Shown piece by piece: positions 57,159 through 64,000 of a DNA stretch of 64,000 bases. Both the position numbers and the translations under genes were made by a program. Under the pieces are notes generated by a model. That model saw only the letters and a program-made list of their open reading frames with translations. It made no database searches and was not told where the DNA came from. The DNA comes from Pseudomonas sp. 2FG. Its GTDB lineage: Bacteria > Pseudomonadota > Gammaproteobacteria > Pseudomonadales > Pseudomonadaceae. The stretch lies in contig NZ_SCMP01000001.1 in the NCBI RefSeq assembly GCF_005502935.1, forward strand, positions 1 through 64,000. Reading direction: 5' to 3'. How positions within the stretch are numbered: the first letter of the stretch is position 1; the number at the start of each line of letters is the position of its first letter.

Positions 57159-58541
57159 CTACTCCGCCAAACGCCAAGTCGTCCCGCCCTTGCCATCTTC
57201 CAACACCACACCCATGGCCGTGATCTGATCACGAATCCGATCCGACTCCGTCCAGTCCTTGGCCGCGCGTGCCGCCAAGCGGGCCTGAATCAGCGCCTCG
57301 ACCTGCGCCGCATCGACCTTGCCTTCGGCGCCGGCCTGCAGGAAGGCTTCGGGCTCCAGCTGCAGCACACCAAGCAGACTGGCCAGCTCCTTCAAACGCG
57401 CCGCCAACCCAGCCGCGGCGGGTAGATCGCTATCACGCAGGCGATTCACTTCACGCACCAGCTCGAACAACACCGCACAGGCTTCCGGCGAGTTGAAGTC
57501 GTCATTCATCGCCTTGGCGAAACGCTCGACGAACGCCTCACCACCAGCCGGAGCCGCGTTCGGCAGGCCTTTGAGCGAATGATAGAAGCGCTCAAGCGCG
57601 CCCTTGGCCTCTTTCAGACTGTCTTCGGAATAGTTGATCGGGCTGCGGTAGTGGCTCGAAACCAGCAAATAGCGCACGACTTCCGGGTGATATTTCTCCA
57701 GCACTTCGCGAATGGTGAAGAAATTGCCCAGCGACTTGGACATCTTCTCGCCATCCACGCGCACGGCACCGGCGTGCATCCAGGTATTGGCGTAGGACTT
57801 GCTGGTGGCCGCCTCGCTTTGGGCGATTTCGTTTTCATGGTGCGGAAACACCAGATCCGGGCCACCGCCATGAATGTCGAAGGTATCGCCCAGGCAGCAG
57901 GTCGACATCACCGAGCACTCGATATGCCAACCCGGCCGACCAGGCCCCCAAGGCGACTCCCAGCTCGGCTCGCCCGGCTTGACGCCTTTCCAGAGGACGA
58001 AGTCCAGCGGATCGTCTTTCGCTTCGTCGACCTCGATCCGCGCACCGATGCGCAGGTCTTCGATCTTCATCCGCGACAACTTGCCGTAGCCGACGAACTT
58101 GCCGACCCGGTAGTACACGTCGCCATTCCCCGGCGCGTAGGCATAGCCCTTGTCGATCAGGGTCTGGATCATCGCGTGCATGCCGGCGATATGCTCGGTG
58201 GCGCAGGGCTCCTGATCCGGACGCAGGACGCTCAGACGGGCCTCATCTTCGTGCATGGCGGCGATCATGCGGGTGGTCAGCTGATCGAAGCTTTCGCCAT
58301 TTTCCTGGGCGCGCCGAATGATCTTGTCGTCGATATCGGTGATATTGCGCACATAGGCCAGCTCGTAGCCGCTGTGGCGCAACCAGCGGGCCACCACGTC
58401 GAAGGCCACCATGACCCGCGCATGGCCGATATGGCAGTAGTCGTACACGGTCATGCCGCAGACATACATGCTGACCTTATTGCCTTCGAGCGGCTTAAGG
58501 ACTTCCTTGGTTTTGCTGAGCGTGTTGTAGATGGAAAGCAC
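57159..58541 (-). CDS. cysS: Cysteinyl-tRNA synthetase
   Basis: A 460-residue class I aminoacyl-tRNA synthetase. The HIGH motif is CHIGHAR (near residue 36), preceded by the zinc ligand in YVCGMTVYD. The second motif KMSKS is near residue 266, and additional zinc ligands fall in HIECSVMS and HHENE. It charges tRNA-Cys in the cytoplasm. It lies downstream of glnS on the same strand, 75 bases apart. Confidence 0.97.
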   Translation of the reverse strand: MLSIYNTLSKTKEVLKPLEGNKVSMYVCGMTVYDYCHIGHARVMVAFDVVARWLRHSGYELAYVRNITDIDDKIIRRAQENGESFDQLTTRMIAAMHEDEARLSVLRPDQEPCATEHIAGMHAMIQTLIDKGYAYAPGNGDVYYRVGKFVGYGKLSRMKIEDLRIGARIEVDEAKDDPLDFVLWKGVKPGEPSWESPWGPGRPGWHIECSVMSTCCLGDTFDIHGGGPDLVFPHHENEIAQSEAATSKSYANTWMHAGAVRVDGEKMSKSLGNFFTIREVLEKYHPEVVRYLLVSSHYRSPINYSEDSLKEAKGALERFYHSLKGLPNAAPAGGEAFVERFAKAMNDDFNSPEACAVLFELVREVNRLRDSDLPAAAGLAARLKELASLLGVLQLEPEAFLQAGAEGKVDAAQVEALIQARLAARAAKDWTESDRIRDQITAMGVVLEDGKGGTTWRLAE

Positions 58542-58616
58542 GATTACTTATTCCTTAGAGCTGCTCTCAAAGCCAGCGAGCGCACCTGTAAGCGCTCACC
58601 CCGACCCGACTCAGCC

Positions 58617-60323
58617 TTAACCCCAGGAGTCACGCAGGGTGACGGTACGGTTGAAGACCGGCTTGCCGGGCTTCGTGTCCTTCAGGTCTGCGCAGAAGTA
58701 GCCTTCGCGCTCGAACTGGAACCTATCCTCTGGCTGAGCCTGGCCGAGCGAGGGCTCGGCGCGACAGCCAGTGAGCAACTGCAGGGAGTCCGGGTTGATG
58801 TTCTCCAGGAAGCTCGCGCCCTCTTCCGCCTTCTCCGGGCTTGGCGAGCGGAACAGGCGGTCATACAGACGCACCTCGCACTCGACGCTCTCTGCCGCCG
58901 GCACCCAGTGAATCACACCTTTGACCTTGCGCCCCTCCGGGTTCTTGCCGAGGGTTTCTGGATCGTAGGAGCAACGCAGCTCAAGGATATTGCCGTCGGC
59001 GTCCTTGATCGCTTCATCCGCGCGGATCACATAACTGCCACGCAAACGCACTTCACCGGCCGGTTCCAGGCGCTTGTAGCCCTTCGGCGGCTCCTCCATG
59101 AAGTCGTCGCGATCGATGTAGATCTCCCGCGAGAACGGCAGCGCACGCACGCCCATGTCGGTTTTCGGATGGCGCGGCAGCTCGAGGTTCTCGACCTGGC
59201 CTTCCGGGTAATTGCTGATCACCACTTTCAGCGGACGCAATACACACATGGCGCGCGGGGCGCTGTGGTCGAGGTCGTCACGAATGCTGAATTCGAGCAT
59301 GGCGACATCGACGATGCCGTCGGAACGGTTGGTGCCGATCATCTCGCAGAAGTTACGGATCGACGCCGCGGTATAGCCGCGCCGACGGAAACCGGACAGC
59401 GTCGACATGCGCGGGTCATCCCAGCCATTGACGTGTTTCTCGTCGACCAACTGCTTGAGCTTGCGCTTGCTGGTGACGGTGTAGCTCAGGTTGAGCCGGG
59501 AGAACTCGTATTGGCGCGGTTTGCTCGGCACCGACAGGTTATCGAGGAACCACTCGTAGAGCGGACGATGGCCCTCGAACTCCAGGGTGCAGATCGAATG
59601 GGTAATACCCTCGAGCGCATCGGACTGACCATGGGTGAAGTCGTAGTTCGGGTAGATGCACCAGGTGCCACCGGTCTGGTGGTGATGGGCGTGACGAATG
59701 CGATAAAGAATCGGGTCGCGCAGGTTCATGTTCGGCGAGGCCATATCGATCTTCGCGCGCAGCACGCGGGCACCATCCTCGAACTCACCGGCCTTCATCC
59801 GCGCAAACCAATCGAGGTTTTCTTCGACGCTACGCTCACGGAACGGGCTGTTTTTGCCCGACTCGGTCAGGTTGCCACGGTATTCACGCGCCTGATCCGG
59901 GCTCAAATCGCAGACATACGCCTTGCCAGCCTTGATCAGCTCGACGGCCCACCCATGCAATTGATCGAAATACTGCGAGGCGTAACGCACCTCGCCGGCC
60001 CACTGGAAGCCCAGCCACTTCACATCGCTTTCGATGGCGTCGATGTATTCCTGGTCTTCCTTGGCCGGGTTGGTGTCATCGAAACGCAGATTGCATTCAC
60101 CCCCAAACTCTTCGGCCAGCCCGAAGTTCACGCAGATCGACTTGGCGTGACCGATGTGCAAGTAACCGTTGGGCTCCGGCGGGAAGCGCGTGACGATTTT
60201 TGTATGCTTACCGGCATCCAAATCCGCCTGAACAATCTGCCGAAGAAAGTTGGCAGGGACCGCTGGGCCCGCTTTGGGATCAACAGTGGCATCGAGAGTG
60301 GGGTCGAGAGTGGGCTTGCTCAT
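58617..60323 (-). CDS. glnS: Glutaminyl-tRNA synthetase
   Basis: A 568-residue class I synthetase. HIGH is found in [14 protein letters not shown] (near residue 46), and the second signature appears as TSKRKL in place of the common MSKRKL. The C-terminal half is the beta-barrel anticodon-binding domain. The first 20 residues are a Pseudomonas-type extension with repeated TLDPT/ATVDP units. The start at 60323 has AAGGATCCC before ATG. A reverse frame spanning cysS and glnS is a shadow. Confidence 0.96.
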   Translation of the reverse strand: MSKPTLDPTLDATVDPKAGPAVPANFLRQIVQADLDAGKHTKIVTRFPPEPNGYLHIGHAKSICVNFGLAEEFGGECNLRFDDTNPAKEDQEYIDAIESDVKWLGFQWAGEVRYASQYFDQLHGWAVELIKAGKAYVCDLSPDQAREYRGNLTESGKNSPFRERSVEENLDWFARMKAGEFEDGARVLRAKIDMASPNMNLRDPILYRIRHAHHHQTGGTWCIYPNYDFTHGQSDALEGITHSICTLEFEGHRPLYEWFLDNLSVPSKPRQYEFSRLNLSYTVTSKRKLKQLVDEKHVNGWDDPRMSTLSGFRRRGYTAASIRNFCEMIGTNRSDGIVDVAMLEFSIRDDLDHSAPRAMCVLRPLKVVISNYPEGQVENLELPRHPKTDMGVRALPFSREIYIDRDDFMEEPPKGYKRLEPAGEVRLRGSYVIRADEAIKDADGNILELRCSYDPETLGKNPEGRKVKGVIHWVPAAESVECEVRLYDRLFRSPSPEKAEEGASFLENINPDSLQLLTGCRAEPSLGQAQPEDRFQFEREGYFCADLKDTKPGKPVFNRTVTLRDSWG

Positions 60324-60444
60324 GGGATCCTTGAACGTACTAGTGCGCAGCCAGGGTAGGCCGACTAAATCAAAGCGCTTATCATAGCCGAAGCTGTCAA
60401 CCCCCTGACAGGCCTTCGATTTTCTCGACAGAGTGGATTTTCTC

Positions 60445-60942
60445 ATGATCAAGCTGCATACCAATCACGGCGTCATCACCCTGAACCTCTTCGCTGACAA
60501 GGCCCCAGAGACCGTGGCCAACTTCGAGGAGTACGTTAAGGCTGGTCATTACGACAACACCGTATTCCACCGCGTGATCAGCAACTTCATGATCCAAGGC
60601 GGCGGTTTCGAGCCAGGCATGAAGCAGAAAACCACACGCGCCACGATCAAGAACGAAGCCAACAACGGCGTTTCCAACAAAATCGGCACCGTCGCCATGG
60701 CCCGCACCATGGAACCGCACTCGGCTTCCGCGCAGTTCTTCATCAACGTTGCCGACAACAACTTCCTCGACCACAGCGCACCGACCGTCCAAGGCTGGGG
60801 CTACACCGTGTTCGGTGAAGTGGTAGAAGGCATGGACGTGGTGAACAAGATCAAAGCCGTCGCCACCACCATGAAGTCCGGCCACCAGGACGTTCCGGTC
60901 GATGACGTGATCATCGAACGCGCAGAGATCGTTGCCGAGTAA
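60445..60942 (+). CDS. ppiB: Cytoplasmic cyclophilin-type peptidyl-prolyl isomerase
   Basis: A 165-residue cyclophilin without a signal peptide, starting [15 protein letters not shown]. Active-site regions include [15 protein letters not shown] and [11 protein letters not shown]. It catalyses proline isomerisation in cytoplasmic proteins. It is divergent from glnS and followed after five bases by lpxH, so the two are in one transcript. Confidence 0.97.
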   Translation: MIKLHTNHGVITLNLFADKAPETVANFEEYVKAGHYDNTVFHRVISNFMIQGGGFEPGMKQKTTRATIKNEANNGVSNKIGTVAMARTMEPHSASAQFFINVADNNFLDHSAPTVQGWGYTVFGEVVEGMDVVNKIKAVATTMKSGHQDVPVDDVIIERAEIVAE

Positions 60943-60947
60943 GCCGT

Positions 60948-61673
60948 TTGATCAAGCTACTGATCTCCGATCTGCACCTTGAAGAACAACGCCCGGATAT
61001 TACCCGGGCGTTTCTGCATTTCCTCGCCGGTCGTGCCCGTACGGCCGACGCGCTGTACATCCTCGGTGACTTCTTCGAAGCCTGGATCGGCGACGATGCC
61101 ATGAGCCCCTTCCAGCGCTCGATTGCCCAGGCCCTACGCGACCTGAGCGACAGCGGCACGCGCGTTTACCTGATGCACGGCAACCGCGACTTCATGCTCG
61201 GCCAAGGCTTCTGCCGTCTGGCCGGCTGCACGCTGCTGAACGACCCATGCCTGGTCGAGTTGAACGGCGAAAGCGTGCTGCTGATGCACGGCGACAGCCT
61301 CTGCACCCAAGACGCAGCCTACATGCGTCTACGCCGCATGTTGCGCAACCCACTGACGCTCTGGGTGTTGCGCCATCTGCCGCTGACCACCCGGCACAAG
61401 CTGGCACGCAAACTACGCCAAGAAAGCCGCGCACAGACGCAGATGAAAGCCAGCGAAATCACCGACGTCAGCCCGGAAGAGGTCCCCCGAGTGATGGCCG
61501 CCCATGGGGTACGCACACTGATCCATGGCCACACCCATCGCCCCGCCACTCATCAGCTACAGGTCGACGGCAAACCTGCACGACGCATCGTCCTCGGCGA
61601 TTGGGATAAGCAAGGCTGGGCGCTCCAAGTCGATGAGCAGGGTTTTCAGCAAGCGCCTTTTGCGCTGAGCTAA
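60948..61673 (+). CDS. lpxH: UDP-2,3-diacylglucosamine pyrophosphatase LpxH
   Basis: A 241-residue calcineurin-like metallophosphoesterase with the metal motifs [29 protein letters not shown] and HGHTHRP. It hydrolyses UDP-2,3-diacylglucosamine to lipid X in lipid A synthesis at the inner membrane. The only start that preserves the ISDLHL N-terminus is a TTG (60948), five bases after the ppiB stop codon, so translation is probably coupled and weak. Confidence 0.95.
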   Translation: MIKLLISDLHLEEQRPDITRAFLHFLAGRARTADALYILGDFFEAWIGDDAMSPFQRSIAQALRDLSDSGTRVYLMHGNRDFMLGQGFCRLAGCTLLNDPCLVELNGESVLLMHGDSLCTQDAAYMRLRRMLRNPLTLWVLRHLPLTTRHKLARKLRQESRAQTQMKASEITDVSPEEVPRVMAAHGVRTLIHGHTHRPATHQLQVDGKPARRIVLGDWDKQGWALQVDEQGFQQAPFALS

Positions 61674-61777
61674 TAGCCTGCGCCGCGATATGCCTCGCAA
61701 GCTGGCACCCTGCCACTTGACGACCCGCACTGCCACCCCCAGCATCGCCGCACCTTATCCGCTTTCAAGGAGCGATC

Positions 61778-63115
61778 ATGCTGTTCAGCAAGGAGCAACT
61801 GTTCAAATACCTGGGCCTACCCGCCCTGCTCGCCGTTCTCGCCTACATCGCCTTCAACGGCGTGTTCTTCTATAACGAGGCCGGCTTCGCCACCCATGTC
61901 CGGACCATCTTCGGCGAAGAAAAGATCGTCGATGACGTCGGCTACGCGACCAAATGGTTCGGCCGCGCCACGCCCTGGAAGAAGGCCCTGAGCGTGCAGT
62001 CGGTACTCACCGAGGCCCTGGCGACCGACGACAACAGCGACAACGACTCCCTCGGCGCCACCATCGAAGCCTTCCCCATCGTGTTTCTCGGCAACGTCGA
62101 CGCCAAGGTCGAGTCTTCCGCGCGCATTCGGCTGCCCAGCGGCGAAGCCTTCCTGAAGATCGCTCAGGAATACCGCAATCCGGAAAACTTCATCAAGACC
62201 GCCCTGGTCCCGGCGATCAAGGAAACCCTACAGGCCACCGCCTCGCTGATGAGTGCCGATGATTTCTACTCCGGCGCTCGCAGTGAGTTCGCCGCCGAGT
62301 TCGAAAACCAGTTGAATGACGGCCTGTACCTGATCAAACGCAAAGAAGTACGCACCACTCGCGGCCACCAGCCTCAGCAGACCGCGATCCTGCAGGCCGG
62401 CAGTGAGCAAGGTGCTTTTGGCGACAACAACGTCAGCCAGTTCGTCACCGAGAAGGTCACCGACGCCAAGGGCATTCCGGTGCGCAAGCAGCAGCAATTT
62501 CGCAAATACGGCGTGGAAGTGGTGGAGGCGCGCATCACTAACGTCGACCCCAATCCGCAGTACAAGCAGCGCATGGTCAAGGTTCAGCAGGCCCTGGCCG
62601 ACCTGGCGGTAGCCCGGCAAAACCGCCTGAAGGAAGAGGAAGAGAAGCTCCTGGTCACCGCCCGTGGCGAGAAAGACGTCGAAGCCCGACGCCAGGAAAC
62701 CCTGCGCGACCAGATCGAACGCACCACGCTGGCTGAAACCGAGAAACAGCTCGCCGTAATCAACGCCCAGCGGGAAAAACAGCGCGCCGAGATCGAGAAG
62801 CAGACGGCTGAAGTGCTGCGTGACAAAGCCGCCATCACCGCCCAAGCGACCAAGACCACCGCCGATGCCGAGGCCTATGCCCGTGAAGCGGTGATCAAGG
62901 CCGACGGTGCGCTGCAGCCGAAACTCGACGCGCTGATCGCCATCAACAAGGTCTGGGCCGAGGCTGCCGCACAGGCGCCGGTACCCAGCGTGATGATGGC
63001 CGGCAGCGGCCAGGACGCCGGCAGCAGCCGGCAGGGCGAGATCGGTCAACTGATGGGTGTACTCGCCACCAAGGCCGCGCGGGATCTGGCGCTGGATTTG
63101 AAGGTGAAGGAGTAA
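61778..63115 (+). CDS. SPFH / Band 7 domain membrane protein
   Basis: A 445-residue protein with an N-terminal membrane helix (about 10-32), an SPFH/Band 7 domain (about 40-275) and a long charged coiled coil (about 275-385, rich in Glu, Lys, Arg and Ala) before a Gly/Ser/Gln tail. AAGGAGCG lies just before the ATG. SPFH proteins (stomatin, prohibitin, flotillin, HflKC) build large oligomeric membrane rings that organise lipids or proteases. I see no NfeD or HflC partner next to it. Its role is unknown. Confidence 0.85.
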   Translation: MLFSKEQLFKYLGLPALLAVLAYIAFNGVFFYNEAGFATHVRTIFGEEKIVDDVGYATKWFGRATPWKKALSVQSVLTEALATDDNSDNDSLGATIEAFPIVFLGNVDAKVESSARIRLPSGEAFLKIAQEYRNPENFIKTALVPAIKETLQATASLMSADDFYSGARSEFAAEFENQLNDGLYLIKRKEVRTTRGHQPQQTAILQAGSEQGAFGDNNVSQFVTEKVTDAKGIPVRKQQQFRKYGVEVVEARITNVDPNPQYKQRMVKVQQALADLAVARQNRLKEEEEKLLVTARGEKDVEARRQETLRDQIERTTLAETEKQLAVINAQREKQRAEIEKQTAEVLRDKAAITAQATKTTADAEAYAREAVIKADGALQPKLDALIAINKVWAEAAAQAPVPSVMMAGSGQDAGSSRQGEIGQLMGVLATKAARDLALDLKVKE

Positions 63116-63128
63116 CCCTTCCCGAAAC

Positions 63129-63158
63129 GAAAAAAGCGCCTGATCAGGCGCTTTTTTC
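63129..63158. terminator. Bidirectional terminator between the SPFH gene and miaE
   Basis: A perfect 30-base palindrome with GCGCCTGATCAGGCGC at its core and six A and six T residues on the flanks, between convergent genes. Confidence 0.94.
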
Positions 63159-63169
63159 TTGCCTATGAA

Positions 63170-63772
63170 TCAGGCCGCGGCGCCGCTATGGAAGCGAAAC
63201 TCGCTGTCCGGCGTCAGAATCGCCTCACGCTCGATTTCCGCAAAGAAGGCCACGCGCGCCTCAATCGACGCCCCGGCATAGTCCTGGGCCAGCTTCAGAT
63301 AGCCTTGGTAATGCCGCGCCTCCGATTTCAGCAGCGAGCGATAGAACTTCCCCAACTCCTCATCGAGATGCGGCGCCAGACGGGAAAAGCGCTCGCAGGA
63401 GCGCGCCTCGATAAAGGCGCCAACGATCAGCGTATCAATCAACTTATGCGGTTCAGAACTGCGCATGTGCTTGTGCAAACGCTGGGCATAGAGCGCTGCG
63501 CTGATTGGACGATAGGGAATTGCGCGTTTTTTCATCAGCGCGGCGACCTGCTCGAAATGCCGCAGTTCCTCACGGGCCAATCGCGACATTTTGTATTGCA
63601 AATCGGCCTTTTCGATGTAGCGAAACATCAGCGTGATCGCCGTTGAGGCGGCCTTTTTCTCGCAGTTGGCGTGATCAATCAGCAGTACATCCTGATTCTG
63701 CAAAGCCTGGGCAATCCAGGCATCCGGCGTCGGGCAAAGCAGGAAAGAGTCAATTTCGGGGAGCGAGTGCAT
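63170..63772 (-). CDS. miaE: tRNA-(ms2io6A37) hydroxylase MiaE
   Basis: A 200-residue ferritin-like di-iron monooxygenase. Iron ligands are in ANCEKKAAS, REELRHFEQV, GAFIEARSCERF and KSEARHYQGY. It hydroxylates 2-methylthio-isopentenyl-adenosine at tRNA position 37, using oxygen. I chose the ATG at 63772 (MHSLPEIDSF); another ATG is six codons upstream. It is divergent from the stress protein gene at the right edge. Confidence 0.93.
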   Translation of the reverse strand: MHSLPEIDSFLLCPTPDAWIAQALQNQDVLLIDHANCEKKAASTAITLMFRYIEKADLQYKMSRLAREELRHFEQVAALMKKRAIPYRPISAALYAQRLHKHMRSSEPHKLIDTLIVGAFIEARSCERFSRLAPHLDEELGKFYRSLLKSEARHYQGYLKLAQDYAGASIEARVAFFAEIEREAILTPDSEFRFHSGAAA

Positions 63773-63940
63773 GATCTCACAGGGCGTCATTTCGACGCTG
63801 GCAGGCAGGCCTAGGGCGGGCCATTATACGAATGCAGGCGAAGACGACCAGTCGAGCGTTCGATATGAGTCATGAACATCGACTGCAGCCGGCAACTATA
63901 GTGGTTTAAGACATTCGCAATCACTCGCGGGGAGACGACC

Positions 63941-64000
63941 ATGCAAGCCATTCGCAGCATTCTGGTGATAATTGAGCCTGAGCAACCGGAAGGTCTCGCG
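63941..64000 (+). CDS. Universal stress protein, N-terminal fragment (cut by window edge)
   Basis: Only the first 20 codons are inside the window: MQAIRSILVIIEPEQPEGLA. The pattern of a basic residue followed by ILVxxxP is the first strand of a UspA-like fold. CGGGGAGA lies before the ATG. In P. aeruginosa a universal stress gene is at this map position, as I recall. I could not see an Anr box in the 168 bases upstream. Confidence 0.75.
   Translation, partial: MQAIRSILVIIEPEQPEGLA

Noticed and set aside
57579..60359. A 926-codon frame on the plus strand running across both cysS and glnS
   Set aside because: It covers two certain minus-strand genes and the spacer between them. Composition matches a shadow frame and no domain is recognisable.
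63773..63940. Anr/Fnr box (TTGAT-N4-ATCAA) before the universal stress gene
   Set aside because: No such sequence is present in the 168 bases between miaE and the stress gene.

Overview
The window is a chromosomal stretch of a Pseudomonas (Gammaproteobacteria). The case rests on high GC, Pseudomonas-type gene content (NfuA, LdcA, NhaB, the two-receptor Npp peptide transporter, family I.1 lipase with its foldase, MiaE) and gene order. From nfuA (3.2 kb) to the universal stress gene cut by the right edge, the backbone follows, as I remember it, the P. aeruginosa PAO1 segment running from PA1847 (nfuA) down to about PA1789. The lipase locus and several small insertions differ from that genome, so this is a relative and not P. 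aeruginosa itself. I ran no database search.

Layout. 0.2-3.2 kb: a same-strand cluster of a GlxA/AraC-type regulator, a cysteine-rich DUF1272 protein, an HPP-family membrane protein and an MFS transporter. 3.2-7.8 kb: nfuA, divergent from metH, with a palindrome resembling a MetR operator upstream of metH. 7.8-16.8 kb: a variable segment with a Crp/Fnr-like regulator divergent from a fatty acid hydroxylase, a PAS-GGDEF diguanylate cyclase, DUF1883, an RlmN/Cfr-family radical SAM enzyme, an AraC regulator divergent from lipA-lif, DUF2970, and a 37-residue membrane protein on the minus strand. 17.0-30 kb: cysI with its DUF934 partner, oxidoreductases, sohB, an SCP2/phosphotransferase/SDR group probably linked to acyl-CoA metabolism, a MITE-like repeat, a TSUP transporter, nudC coupled to a ChpA-like protein, and a crotonase. 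30-38.5 kb: nhaB, ldcA, the rnhA-dnaQ pair, a methyltransferase, gloB and mltD. 38.8-47 kb: nppA1A2BCD followed closely by fabI. 47-56 kb: the proteostasis block tig-clpP-clpX-lon-hupB-ppiD on the minus strand, with heat-shock-type promoters before clpX and lon, a tRNA-Asp gene, and a tRNA-Arg/His/Leu cluster with its own promoter. 56-64 kb: folD, cysS, glnS, ppiB, lpxH, an SPFH protein, miaE and the start of a universal stress protein.

Functional themes are sulfur and methionine metabolism (metH, cysI, cysS, folD), protein quality control, peptide or peptide-antibiotic uptake, and secreted lipase production. Most of the window is ordinary housekeeping sequence. The best leads are the regulatory architecture of the lipase locus (an exact CRP/Vfr-type site, a 15-bp intercistronic hairpin, a foldase with a changed signature motif), the unannotated 37-residue membrane protein with its own terminator, the MITE-like repeat, the matched sigma-32-like promoters, and the uncharacterised 0.2-3.2 kb cluster. 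I found no CRISPR array, prophage, complete insertion sequence or recognisable new defence system.
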